Shown piece by piece: positions 1 through 8,049 of a stretch of 64,000 nt of DNA. The DNA comes from Amorphoplanes friuliensis DSM 7358. GTDB lineage: Bacteria > Actinomycetota > Actinomycetes > Mycobacteriales > Micromonosporaceae. A program made the translations under genes and the position numbers. The stretch lies in NCBI RefSeq assembly GCF_000494755.1, contig NC_022657.1, forward strand, positions 1,712,001 through 1,776,000. The letters are read 5' to 3'. The notes under the pieces were generated by a model that did no database searches, was not told the origin of the DNA, and saw only the letters and a program-made list of their open reading frames with translations. Position 1 is the stretch's first letter, and each line of letters starts with the position of its first letter.

Positions 1-1375
1 CGGGGTGAACCAGATCGTGGAGGGTGGCGAACGGGGGGAGTTCTTCGACGCCGAGGAGTTCGCGGAGGGCGGGGCTGGCGTACCGGATCTGCTGGTCCTC
101 GTCGATGACCAGCATGACGTCGGCGGTGTTGCGGATGACCGCGCGCAGGTAGAGGTCGCTGTCGCGGCGGCCGACGGCTTCGACCAGGGAGATGCGGTCC
201 AGGGCCAGGGCGGCCTGGCCGGCGAGGACCTCCAGGGCGTCGCGGGTGGCGGTGAGCATGTCTTTGCGGCCGGAGAGGACCAGGGCGCCGCCGTTCGGGC
301 GGGCGACCGCCAGGGGTTCCAGCCACAGGGGACAGACCAGGGTGGCGTCGTCGGAGGACGCGGTTTTTTCGTCCAGCCACCAGCTTCGCGCGCGGGGGCC
401 GGTGGGGGCGGCGGGGAGTGCTTCCAGGGTGAGCTGGCGGTCGTCGGTGGCGAAGACGACGCGTTTCACCTCGTGGGGTGGCAGGAGCTGGGCCACTGCG
501 GCGCGGACGGCCTCGTCGACGGAGGCGTCGTCGGTGGCGGCGACCAGGACGGCGCTGGCCTCGCGGAGGGCGCGTTCGCGGGTGAGGGCCTGACTGGTCT
601 GGGTGACGGAGTCGGCGAGGCGGGTGAACGTCAGGACCAGGGTGAGACCACCGGCCAGGGCGATCACCACGCCGTCGCGGACCTGGCCGGACACGGCTTC
701 GATCAGCAGGACCAGCGGTGGTGTCGCCACGGAGAGGCCGAGCAGCGCCGCCCAGCGGCCCTGCCACGGGGGCGGCTGCGCGGGCGTGGGGCTCGTGAGC
801 CGCGCCATCGACGGGTGCAGTGCCGCGCCGCCCCAGGCCAGGTAGAGCACGATGTATCCGGCCTCGGTCACGCTGCCGGGCGCCAGCGGGTAGAGGATGT
901 CGCTGGCCAGCATGCCGAGGGCGCCGACGCCGAGCAGGACCGCGGACCAGTTGAACCAGGCCGCCACGATCAGGCGCACGGCCACGCCGACCAGGAGCAC
1001 ACCACCGATGACGTCGGCCGCCGAGATGTTGCCGAACTGACCGCTGTCGCCGATCACGAAGACCCAGATGACCAGCAGCGTGGCGCAGGCCAGGGCGCTC
1101 AGGTCGATGAGGCGGGTGCGGTTCATCAGGATCGCGCCGACGCGAGTGAGCTGCAGCAGGGCCAGCACGACAAAGCCGAACATCGACAGGTACGAGACGT
1201 CGGCGACGGCCATGCGGTCGAGGGCGTAGAAGACGTCACCGATGGCGAGCGAGGCGACAGCGGCGGCGAGCAGCAACCACGGGCCGATCCGGGCGGGCCT
1301 GTGACGGCTGATCCCGAGAACGACGGCGGTGATGCTCGCGGCTCCCAGAAGGATCCATTCGATGGCTTGGAGCAC
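1..1375 (-). CDS. Membrane-anchored sensor with GAF- and PAS-like domains, C-terminus cut by window edge
   Basis: The reverse strand is open from a GTG at 1375 to the left edge, about 458 codons, with no stop. An in-frame TAG lies nine bases upstream, so the start is well bounded. The first 260 or so residues form about eight hydrophobic segments. A short helix follows, then a GAF-like region (around residues 290-400, including CPLWLEPLAVARPNGGALVL), then the start of a PAS-like domain (ADVMLVIDEDQQIRYASPAL). This layout is typical of actinobacterial sensors that end in GGDEF/EAL, histidine kinase or SpoIIE domains, but the output domain is outside the window. No clear Shine-Dalgarno precedes the GTG. 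The opposite strand has a long open frame of unnatural composition that is a shadow. Confidence 0.75.
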   Translation of the reverse strand, partial: MLQAIEWILLGAASITAVVLGISRHRPARIGPWLLLAAAVASLAIGDVFYALDRMAVADVSYLSMFGFVVLALLQLTRVGAILMNRTRLIDLSALACATLLVIWVFVIGDSGQFGNISAADVIGGVLLVGVAVRLIVAAWFNWSAVLLGVGALGMLASDILYPLAPGSVTEAGYIVLYLAWGGAALHPSMARLTSPTPAQPPPWQGRWAALLGLSVATPPLVLLIEAVSGQVRDGVVIALAGGLTLVLTFTRLADSVTQTSQALTRERALREASAVLVAATDDASVDEAVRAAVAQLLPPHEVKRVVFATDDRQLTLEALPAAPTGPRARSWWLDEKTASSDDATLVCPLWLEPLAVARPNGGALVLSGRKDMLTATRDALEVLAGQAALALDRISLVEAVGRRDSDLYLRAVIRNTADVMLVIDEDQQIRYASPALRELLGVEELPPFATLHDLVHP

Positions 1376-1532
1376 GACTAACTAGTACCAGTCGTGGTCT
1401 TGCCTGTCCATGTCGATGTATACGCAGCGCTATGACCTGGGAACATTTCCGTCACCACAGTGAGCAACGTGAATAAAGATGAATGCGAAAACAAATCACG
1501 GGTTTACCTGCTCACGCCCATCGATGAGCTGG

Positions 1533-2387
1533 TCAGCGGAAAACTTCGGCCACCACGGTGGTGCTGTCCGCGGGCTGGTCGCCGGTTACGGGCTGCCACC
1601 TGCCGTCGGAGGCGGTCCACTCCGAACTGGCGAAACGTACCCGTTCGAGACCTGTGGTCCCGGCGTGCGCGACGAGCCAGTGTGCGTACCGCCAGCCGGT
1701 CTTGACGTCCTTGACCGGGACGGACAGGCCGCCGTCGGTCGCGGACTCGACCGAGTCGAGGCTCTTGCCCCAGTCGAGCCGCATGCCGTCGGCGAGGGCG
1801 GTCGCCGCGGCGGCGCCCCGCAGGACGGGCTCGCCGCTGATCGTGCACTCGACCGCGCTGGTGGCGCCGCCGGTCAGCGCCTTGGCGAGCACCTCGGACT
1901 CGTCGGCCCACTTCTCGTACGCGTTCGGGTAGGCCGAGCGCTGCACCTTCTGCGCCGCGTCGGTGACCCGCATCTTCTGCCAGCCCTTGACCTTCTTGAG
2001 CGACGAGTAGAACTTGCCCGCCGCGTACCGGGGGTCCTGGATCTTCTCCGGGGTGCCCCACCCCTGGCTGGGCCGCTGCTGGAAGAGGCCGAGGGAGTCC
2101 CGGTCGCCGTCCTCGAGGTTCTCGAGCTTCGACTCCTGGAACGCGGTGGCCAGCGCGACCACCACGGCGCGTTCGGGCATCTTGCGCCGCACGCCGACCG
2201 CGGTGATGGTCGCGGCGTTGGCCATCTGCACCAGGTCGAGGGTGACCTCACCGTCGGCGCGCACGGTGCACTCCGGGCCGAGGTGCGGCAGGGTCAGCTT
2301 CCCGCCGACCGAGTTGACGGCCACGAACACGCCGAGGGCGCCGACGAGCGCGAGCAGAGCCACCAGGACAACAGGCTTTCTCCGCAC
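1533..2387 (-). CDS. Membrane-anchored or secreted conserved actinobacterial protein
   Basis: A 284-residue protein begins with two arginines and a lysine followed by one hydrophobic segment (VVLVALLALVGALGVFVAV), so it is secreted or anchored by its N-terminus. The motif DSLGLFQQRPSQGWG is a hallmark of a widespread actinobacterial family. Some members are labelled heavy-metal transporter, which this topology does not support. The FQQRPSQGWG region with upstream AFQESKLENLEDGD resembles lysozyme-like or transglycosylase folds, so a cell-wall role is possible but unproven. I chose the GTG at 2387 over the GTG at 2393. The strong ribosome site GGAGGGA ends at 2394, leaving a 6-base spacer to 2387 and none to 2393. 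Confidence 0.8.
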   Translation of the reverse strand: MRRKPVVLVALLALVGALGVFVAVNSVGGKLTLPHLGPECTVRADGEVTLDLVQMANAATITAVGVRRKMPERAVVVALATAFQESKLENLEDGDRDSLGLFQQRPSQGWGTPEKIQDPRYAAGKFYSSLKKVKGWQKMRVTDAAQKVQRSAYPNAYEKWADESEVLAKALTGGATSAVECTISGEPVLRGAAAATALADGMRLDWGKSLDSVESATDGGLSVPVKDVKTGWRYAHWLVAHAGTTGLERVRFASSEWTASDGRWQPVTGDQPADSTTVVAEVFR

Positions 2388-2430
2388 GCACACTCCCTCC
2401 GTCAGGTGACAAGCGTAAACAACGAGTGCT

Positions 2431-3207
2431 CTACTCCGGCGTGACCGGCACCCACGATGCCGGGCGCTTCTCCCGGAAGGCCGTCACACCCTCGCGTCCC
2501 TCGGCCGACCGGAAGTAGCCGGCCGAGCGTTCGGCCAGCTCGGCGAGGTCGGCGCGGATCGTCTCGGCCGGCCTCCGGCGCAGCAACTGCTTGGTGCCGG
2601 CCAGCGCCAGCGGACCCCCACGGACCAGAGCTTCCGTGTACGCCGTGACAGCCGCATCCAGCTCGCCGGCCTCCACAGCCGCGGTGACGAGCCCGATCTC
2701 GGCCGCGCGTACGCCGTCGAAGACGTTGCCGGTGAGATAGAGCTCAGCCGCGGCGCGGGGTGCCAGCCGGGGCAGGACGGTGGCACTGATCACAGCCGGG
2801 ATCACCCCGAGGCGCACCTCCGAGAAGGCGAACGTGGCTTCCCGCGTACAGAGGGCGAGGTCGGCGGCGGCGATGAGGCCGAGGCCGCCGGCACGGGCGG
2901 GACCGGCCACCCGGGCCAGGACGGGTTTGGGGAACTCCCAGATCGCGGCGAGCACGTCGCCGAGCAGCTCAGCCGGTATGCGGCCGGTCTCGCGGGCCTC
3001 GGCGGTCTCCTTCAGATCGGCGCCCGAGCAGAAGACCGGACCCGTGTGCGAGATCACCACCGCGCGGACCGAGGTGTTGGTGACCGCGGCGCCGAGCGCG
3101 TCGAGCAGCTCGCGCATCAACGGGGTGGAAAGGGCATTACGGTTCGCCGGGCTGTCCAGGGTCACGGTGGTCACCCCGGCGTCGGTGGCGGTGCGGACCA
3201 GCTCCAT
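2431..3207 (-). CDS. Enoyl-CoA hydratase/isomerase family protein
   Basis: This 258-residue protein has the crotonase-fold pattern. LDSPANRNALSTPLMREL lies near the N-terminus, FCSGADLKE forms the first oxyanion-hole loop, and ARAGGLGLIAAADLALC contains the second loop. Members hydrate or isomerise enoyl-CoA esters in the cytoplasm. The substrate cannot be told from sequence. The usual glutamate pair of true hydratases is not obvious, so isomerase or other crotonase chemistry is possible. Its ATG is about 36 bp from the divergent hemW start, so the two genes share a short promoter region. Confidence 0.85.
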   Translation of the reverse strand: MELVRTATDAGVTTVTLDSPANRNALSTPLMRELLDALGAAVTNTSVRAVVISHTGPVFCSGADLKETAEARETGRIPAELLGDVLAAIWEFPKPVLARVAGPARAGGLGLIAAADLALCTREATFAFSEVRLGVIPAVISATVLPRLAPRAAAELYLTGNVFDGVRAAEIGLVTAAVEAGELDAAVTAYTEALVRGGPLALAGTKQLLRRRPAETIRADLAELAERSAGYFRSAEGREGVTAFREKRPASWVPVTPE

Positions 3208-3243
3208 GCCGGAACCCTAACGGTGGACGTGCACACTTGACGG

Positions 3244-4455
3244 ATGCCTGGTCCTCTGCCCGACGGTGAGCCCGTCCCCAGCGACGGTTCCCTGCCCGAA
3301 AGCGCGCTGGGTGCGGTCGGCCGGCGAGGGTTCGGGGTTTATGTCCACGTCCCGTTCTGCGCGAGCCGCTGCGGGTACTGCGACTTCAACACGTACACGG
3401 CGAGTGAGCTCGGCGGCGGCACCAGCCGGGAGGGTTACGCCGACGCGGTCCTCGCCGAGCTGAAGCTGGCCGCCACCGTCACGGGCGCGCCGGTCGACAC
3501 CGTTTTTGTCGGCGGCGGCACACCGACGCTGCTCGACCCGGACGACCTCGGCCGCATCCTCGAAGGCATCGACAAGACTTGGGGCCTGACCGCGAACGCC
3601 GAGGTCACCACCGAAGCCAACCCGGAATCGGTCACGCCGCGGTCGCTGCAGGCGTTGCGCAAGGCCGGCTTCACGCGGATCTCGCTGGGCATGCAGTCCG
3701 CCGCCCCGGCCGTGCTGGCGATCCTCGACCGCAAGCACACCGCCGGACGTGCACCCCAGGCGGCGATCGAGGCGCGTGAGGCGGGCTTCGACCACGTCAA
3801 CCTCGACCTGATCTACGGAACGCCGGGGGAGCGGCCCGAGGACTTCGACGCCTCGCTGCGGACCGTGATCGACGCCGGAGTGGACCACGTCAGCGCGTAC
3901 TCGCTGATCGTCGAGGACGGGACGCGGATGGCCGCCCGGATGCGGCGCGGCGAACTCCCGTACCCGGAGGACGACGTCGCGGCAGACCGCTACCTGGCGG
4001 CGGAGCAGGCCCTGAGCGGTGCGGGCTTCTCCTGGTACGAGGTGTCCAACTGGGCGACCACACCCGATGCCCGATGCCGGCACAACATGCTCTATTGGAC
4101 CGGCGGCGACTGGTGGGGGCTCGGCCCCGGTGCGCACAGCCACGTCGGCGGGGTGCGGTGGTGGAACGTCAAGCACCCTTCCGCGTACGCAAAAAGGGTT
4201 GAAGAGGGGGTCTCGCCCGGGCTGGAGCGGGAGATCCTGACCGACGAGGACCGCCACGTCGAGGACGTGATGCTGCGGGTGCGTCTGCGGGACGGTCTGC
4301 CGCTGGCCACGCTGGACGCGACCGGGCTGACCGGCGCCGCGAAGGCACTGGCGGACGGTCTGCTGGACCCGGCGGCCTACGAATCCGGTCAGGTCGTGCT
4401 GACCCTGCGGGGTCGTCTGCTCGCCGACGCGGTGATCCGGGACCTGCTGCCGTGA
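3244..4455 (+). CDS. hemW: Radical SAM heme chaperone HemW (coproporphyrinogen III oxidase-like)
   Basis: A 403-residue radical SAM protein with the Fe-S motif C39-x3-C43-x2-C46 in PFCASRCGYCDFNT, the HemW form of the motif. The glycine-rich stretch VFVGGGTPTLL follows, and LDLIYGTPGE lies mid-protein. HemW inserts heme into respiratory proteins, and many copies are misnamed HemN. The first 28 or so residues, before GFGVYVHVPFC, are an unconserved leader. In actinobacteria hemW commonly precedes hrcA and dnaJ, as here. The gene faces a convergent DUF4870 gene, with a terminator hairpin between them. Confidence 0.93.
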   Translation: MPGPLPDGEPVPSDGSLPESALGAVGRRGFGVYVHVPFCASRCGYCDFNTYTASELGGGTSREGYADAVLAELKLAATVTGAPVDTVFVGGGTPTLLDPDDLGRILEGIDKTWGLTANAEVTTEANPESVTPRSLQALRKAGFTRISLGMQSAAPAVLAILDRKHTAGRAPQAAIEAREAGFDHVNLDLIYGTPGERPEDFDASLRTVIDAGVDHVSAYSLIVEDGTRMAARMRRGELPYPEDDVAADRYLAAEQALSGAGFSWYEVSNWATTPDARCRHNMLYWTGGDWWGLGPGAHSHVGGVRWWNVKHPSAYAKRVEEGVSPGLEREILTDEDRHVEDVMLRVRLRDGLPLATLDATGLTGAAKALADGLLDPAAYESGQVVLTLRGRLLADAVIRDLLP

Positions 4456-4466
4456 TCTTCCGGCCT

Positions 4467-4496
4467 TGACGCCGGGCCACGTCCGGCCCGGCGTCA
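4467..4496. terminator. Bidirectional intrinsic terminator-like hairpin
   Basis: A perfect 12-bp stem (TGACGCCGGGCC paired with GGCCCGGCGTCA) encloses a 6-base loop. It lies between the convergent ends of hemW and the DUF4870 gene. There is no long T-tract, as is common in high-GC actinobacteria. Confidence 0.7.
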
Positions 4497-4509
4497 TGAC
4501 CGAGAGTCT

Positions 4510-5271
4510 TTACTTGATCATCGAAACTGTCATCGGGTAGTTGTACGGCTCGTTGTTGTTCGCCTTGACGCCCGCCACGATGCCGAAGATCGTACCGATC
4601 GCCCAGGCCGCCGGGCCGATGATGAAACCGACCAGGGCGCAGGTCAGGACCCAGCCGACGATCGCGATGATCGACCACAGGATCTGGAAGTTCAGCGCCT
4701 TGACCGCCTCGGCACGCACGGCCGGCGACTGGTTGCCCTTGGCCAGCAGCGCCACGAGCGGCGCGATCCAGCCCGAGCAGCCACCACCGAGGAAGGCGCC
4801 GGCCGCGCCGCCGAAGTGCGCGACGAGGATCCAGGTCTTGTCGTCGTTGGTCGGCGCGTAACCCTGCGGCGGGTAGCCACCGGGCTGCTGACCGTAGGCG
4901 CCCGGAGCGCCGTACGGGGTGCCGCCGGGCGGGGGACCGTAGCCGCCCGCACCGGACGATGGCGGCGGGCCGTAGCCACCCGCGCCGGACGACGGCGGGG
5001 GACCGTAGCCACCCGCACCGGACGACGGCGGCGGGCCGTAGCCACCGGCGCCGGACGACGGCGGCGGGCCGTAGCCACCAGCGCCCGAGCTGGGCGGCGG
5101 TGAGCCGTACGTGGGCGGAGGGGTGCCGTAGGTCGGCGGCTGCGGCGAGCCGTAGGCCGGGGGCGGCGGCGGGGCCGATCCGGGAGCCGGATCGTTACCC
5201 GGATAGGGGTTGAGGGGCGCGGTGGGGTCCGAGGGGTTCCCCTCACCGGGCGGGCGCGGCGGTTCAGTCAT
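4510..5271 (-). CDS. DUF4870 membrane protein with Pro/Gly/Tyr-rich repeat N-terminus
   Basis: The 253-residue product begins MTEPPRPPGEG. About 140 residues of low-complexity proline, glycine and tyrosine follow, including five 11-residue repeats of the type YGPPPSSGAGG. The C-terminal 110 or so residues hold three membrane helices (AHFGGAAGAFLGGG, LWSIIAIVGWVLTCALVGFII and WAIGTIFGIVAGV) and match the DUF4870 pattern (NFQILWSIIA and a C-terminal NNEPYNYP). Family function is unknown. The frame stays open upstream to 5409, but ATG 5271 begins the conserved part and the extension would run into the CIRCE region. Confidence 0.85.
   Translation of the reverse strand: MTEPPRPPGEGNPSDPTAPLNPYPGNDPAPGSAPPPPPAYGSPQPPTYGTPPPTYGSPPPSSGAGGYGPPPSSGAGGYGPPPSSGAGGYGPPPSSGAGGYGPPPSSGAGGYGPPPGGTPYGAPGAYGQQPGGYPPQGYAPTNDDKTWILVAHFGGAAGAFLGGGCSGWIAPLVALLAKGNQSPAVRAEAVKALNFQILWSIIAIVGWVLTCALVGFIIGPAAWAIGTIFGIVAGVKANNNEPYNYPMTVSMIK
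4937..5101. repeat. 33-bp in-frame tandem repeat inside the DUF4870 gene
   Basis: Five copies begin at 4937, 4970, 5003, 5036 and 5069, exactly 33 bp apart, each starting CCGTAGCC on the plus strand. Each unit encodes 11 residues, so copy-number change would not break the frame. The first and last copies are the most diverged. Confidence 0.9.
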
Positions 5272-5402
5272 GTCGCACACGGTAGGACCGCAGGTCGACC
5301 GAGGCGAGAGCAACACCCGAGTGAGGTCGGAGAATAGACAGTCGGCTAAGTGGCGCAGGCACTCACGGCCGATCATCGCGCGCGGGGCGGCGGCGACGTA
5401 GA

Positions 5403-5429
5403 CTGGCACTCGACTTCAAGGAGTGCCAG
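5403..5429 (+). promoter_or_regulatory. CIRCE operator for HrcA
   Basis: CTGGCACTC, nine bases (GACTTCAAG), then GAGTGCCAG form a perfect 9-9-9 inverted repeat. It matches the CIRCE consensus TTAGCACTC-N9-GAGTGCTAA at most positions. It lies 18 bp before the hrcA start, so HrcA very probably represses its own hrcA-dnaJ transcription and is titrated by GroEL on heat shock, as known for the family. Confidence 0.92.
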
Positions 5430-5447
5430 AGAGCGGGGAGGGTCGAC

Positions 5448-6470
5448 ATGAGTCTCGATGACCGCAAGCTGGAAGTGCTCCGCGCCATCGTCGAGGACTA
5501 CGTGGCGACCCAGGAGCCCGTGGGCAGCAAGTCGCTGGTCGAGCGGCACCAGCTGGGGGTTTCCCCGGCGACCGTCCGCAACGACATGGCGGTGCTGGAG
5601 GAGGAGGGCTACATCCGGCAGCCGCACACCAGTGCCGGCCGGGTGCCCACCGACGCCGGTTACCGGCTCTTCGTCGACCGGCTGTCCCGCGTCAAGGCGC
5701 TCAGCCCGGCCGAGCGGCGCGCGATCGAGCGTTTCCTGGTCGGCGCGGTCGACCTGGACGACGTGGTGCACCGCACGGTGCGCCTGCTCGCCCAGCTCAC
5801 CCGGCAGGTCGCCGTCGTGCAATATCCGAGCCTGGCCCGCTCGTCGGTGCGCCACCTCGAGCTCGTGCCGATCTCCACGACCCGGCTGATGCTCGTCATG
5901 ATCGCCGACACCGGCCGGGTCGAGCAGCGTCTGGTCGAGCTGCCCGGCGTCACCGCGACCGACGACGTGCTCGACATGCGCCGCAAGATAAACGCCAAGC
6001 TCAACGGCGAGAAGCTCTCCGACACCCCGCCGCTGGTGCAGGCACTGGTCGACGAGTGCGACCCTGAGAAGCGCACCACGATGGCCTGTGTGGCATCGGT
6101 ACTGCTCGAGACGCTCGTCGAACGCAGTGAGGAACGCCTCGCCCTCGCGGGCACCGCGAACCTCACCCGCGGCGGCGTGCTGGACTTCCAGGGGACGCTC
6201 CGGCCGGTTCTGGAAGCGCTCGAGGAGGAGGTCATCCTCCTGAAACTGATCGGCGAGGTCGAGCCCAGCACCACCCGGGTCCGCATCGGCGACGAGAACG
6301 AGATCGACAACCTGCGGGCGGCGTCCGTGGTGAGCACGGGTTACGGACCGGGCACGACGATCGTTGGTGGGCTCGGCGTCCTCGGACCCACAAGGATGGA
6401 CTACCCCGGCACGATCGCAACCGTGCGTGCCGTGGCACGCTACGTTGGCGATTTGCTGGCACAAAACTGA
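5448..6470 (+). CDS. hrcA: Heat-inducible transcriptional repressor HrcA
   Basis: The 340-residue length is typical. The N-terminal winged helix includes [35 protein letters not shown], and [17 protein letters not shown] is the classic HrcA signature. The C-terminal GAF-like inducer domain ends in [18 protein letters not shown]-type sequence (here [20 protein letters not shown]). The ribosome site GGGGAGGG lies 6 bases before the ATG. HrcA binds CIRCE elements; the one at 5403-5429 directly precedes the gene. dnaJ follows closely, so both are probably one heat-shock operon. Confidence 0.96.
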   Translation: MSLDDRKLEVLRAIVEDYVATQEPVGSKSLVERHQLGVSPATVRNDMAVLEEEGYIRQPHTSAGRVPTDAGYRLFVDRLSRVKALSPAERRAIERFLVGAVDLDDVVHRTVRLLAQLTRQVAVVQYPSLARSSVRHLELVPISTTRLMLVMIADTGRVEQRLVELPGVTATDDVLDMRRKINAKLNGEKLSDTPPLVQALVDECDPEKRTTMACVASVLLETLVERSEERLALAGTANLTRGGVLDFQGTLRPVLEALEEEVILLKLIGEVEPSTTRVRIGDENEIDNLRAASVVSTGYGPGTTIVGGLGVLGPTRMDYPGTIATVRAVARYVGDLLAQN

Positions 6471-6531
6471 CGCAACCGCGACGAAGGTCTCCAGCGCTCA
6501 GCGCGGGGCAGACATGAGGACTCGAAACCCT

Positions 6532-7668
6532 GTGGCCAAGGACTACTACGGAATTCTCGGCATCAGCCGCGAAGCCACCGACGACGAGATCAAGCGCGCC
6601 TACCGCAAGCTGGCCCGTCAATTCCACCCGGACGTCAACCCGGACCCCGAAGCGCACGAGAAGTTCAAGGACATCAACGCTGCGTACGAGGTCCTCTCCG
6701 ACGACCAGAAGCGCCAGATAGTCGACCTCGGCGGCGACCCCCTCGCCCCCGGAGGCGGTGGCGGCGGAGCACCCGGCGGCGCCGGCCCCTTTGTGGGCTT
6801 CCAGGACATCATGGACGCCTTCTTCGGCACAGCGGCCGGCGGCGGCTCCCGCGGCCCGCGCCCCCGCACCCGCCCGGGCGCCGACGCGATCCTCCGCCTC
6901 GAACTCGACCTGGTCGAAACAGCCTTCGGCGTCGAAGCCCCGATCACCGTCGACACCGCAGTCCTCTGCACCCAGTGCTCCGGCGCGGGCACCGCCCCCG
7001 GCACCCACCTCGCCACCTGCGAAACCTGCGGCGGCCGCGGCGAGGTCCAGTCGGTCCAGCGCACCTTCCTCGGCCAGGTCGTCTCCTCCCGCCCCTGCCA
7101 GGTCTGCCAGGGCCACGGCACGATCATCCCCACCCCCTGCCCCACCTGCGCCGGCGACGGCCGCATCCGCACCCGCCGCTCCCTCACGGTCAAGATCCCG
7201 GCCGGTGTCGAGGACGGCATGCGCATCCGCCTGGCCCAGCAGGGCGAAGTCGGTCCTGGCGGCGGCACAGCCGGCGACCTCTACGTGGAGATCCACGAGC
7301 GCCCCCACGACGTCTACTCCCGCAAGGGCGACGACCTCCACTGCCGCGTCACGCTCCCGATGACCGCGGCGGCCCTCGGCACCCGCCTCACGATCAAAAC
7401 CCTGGACAGCGAAGAGAACATCGAGGTCAAACCGGGCACCCAACCGGCCTCGACCTTGCGCATCCGCGGCAAGGGCGTGCCGCACCTGCGCGGCCAGGGT
7501 CGCGGCGAGCTCTTCGTCCACCTCGACGTCAAAACCCCGACCAAACTCACCGCCGACCAGGAACGCATGCTCCGCGACTTCGCCAAAACCCGCGGCGAAG
7601 ACATCGCCGAGCTGAGCAAGCAGGGGGGATTCTTCTCCCGCATGAGAGACGCATTCAACGGCCACTGA
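6532..7668 (+). CDS. dnaJ: Molecular chaperone DnaJ (type I, DnaJ2-like)
   Basis: DnaJ co-chaperone stimulating DnaK ATPase. Starting at GTG 6532 (VAKDYYGILG) the protein has 378 residues: J-domain with HPD at 32-34, a short Gly-rich linker, then a zinc domain with four CxxCxGxG-type motifs from residue 146 (CTQCSGAG, CETCGGRG, CQVCQGHG, CPTCAGDG), and two C-terminal substrate domains. The ATG at 6514 is in frame and would add MRTRNP. I prefer 6532 because family members begin AKDYYGIL and AGGA lies 11 bases upstream. It follows hrcA by about 60 bp and is probably cotranscribed under CIRCE control. Confidence 0.95.
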   Translation: MAKDYYGILGISREATDDEIKRAYRKLARQFHPDVNPDPEAHEKFKDINAAYEVLSDDQKRQIVDLGGDPLAPGGGGGGAPGGAGPFVGFQDIMDAFFGTAAGGGSRGPRPRTRPGADAILRLELDLVETAFGVEAPITVDTAVLCTQCSGAGTAPGTHLATCETCGGRGEVQSVQRTFLGQVVSSRPCQVCQGHGTIIPTPCPTCAGDGRIRTRRSLTVKIPAGVEDGMRIRLAQQGEVGPGGGTAGDLYVEIHERPHDVYSRKGDDLHCRVTLPMTAAALGTRLTIKTLDSEENIEVKPGTQPASTLRIRGKGVPHLRGQGRGELFVHLDVKTPTKLTADQERMLRDFAKTRGEDIAELSKQGGFFSRMRDAFNGH

Positions 7669-7855
7669 GCGGGGTTTGCGATGGGAGCCGGTCAGGGTCA
7701 GCGACCGGTCAGGGGTTAGAGGCCGGTCCGGGGTTAGGGGTCGGTCAGGGTCAGCGGCCGGTCGGGGGTCAGCGGCCGGTCCGGGGTTAGGGGTCGGTCA
7801 GGGTCGGCGACCGGTCAGGGATTGGGGGTCGGTCTGATCACGGGTTGGTCGGATC
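7669..7855. repeat. G-rich degenerate tandem repeats downstream of dnaJ
   Basis: The stretch is built from variants of CCGGTCAGGGTTAGGGGTCG. A longer unit of about 57-58 bp occurs twice (near 7713 and 7771). Plus-strand runs of three or four G recur about every 10-20 bases, so G-quadruplex formation is conceivable. No credible gene is present. Confidence 0.7.
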
Positions 7856-7868
7856 ACGGGCGGGGCCG

Positions 7869-8010
7869 AGATCAAGATCTGGGGCATGTCGTGCCTGGTT
7901 GCATGGCACTGATCGTCGCTCCCGCCGAGACCGGGCGCGGGTGACCAATCGCCTGGCGGCTCATGAACGGCCACCCACACCCTGCCAGCTCCGTGCTCCC
8001 CAAACCCCAC
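7869..8010. repeat. 142-bp dispersed repeat, copy A
   Basis: About nine in ten positions are identical, by eye, to 41411-41552 in the same orientation. Shared blocks include CATGTCGTGCCTGGTTGCAT, CCCGCCGAGACCGGG and AATCGCCTGGCGGCTCATGA. Both copies sit in intergenic DNA beside tandem-repeat tracts. No terminal inverted repeat or target duplication was seen. The minus strand of both copies can be read as a conserved peptide (HEPPGDWSP then SDDQ then HATRHDM), but with no shared start or stop. Confidence 0.85.
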
Positions 8011-8049
8011 CCCGAGCACACGCACCCAGCGGCGTGCCGCGTCGGGTGT

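Noticed and set aside
5-1381. Plus-strand open frame of 458 codons
   Set aside because: Its composition is implausible and it mirrors a coherent membrane/GAF/PAS protein on the minus strand.
1460-1705. Small plus-strand frame starting MSNVNKDECENK
   Set aside because: The first 25 residues look protein-like, but the rest is antisense to the conserved secreted-protein gene and is arginine-rich.
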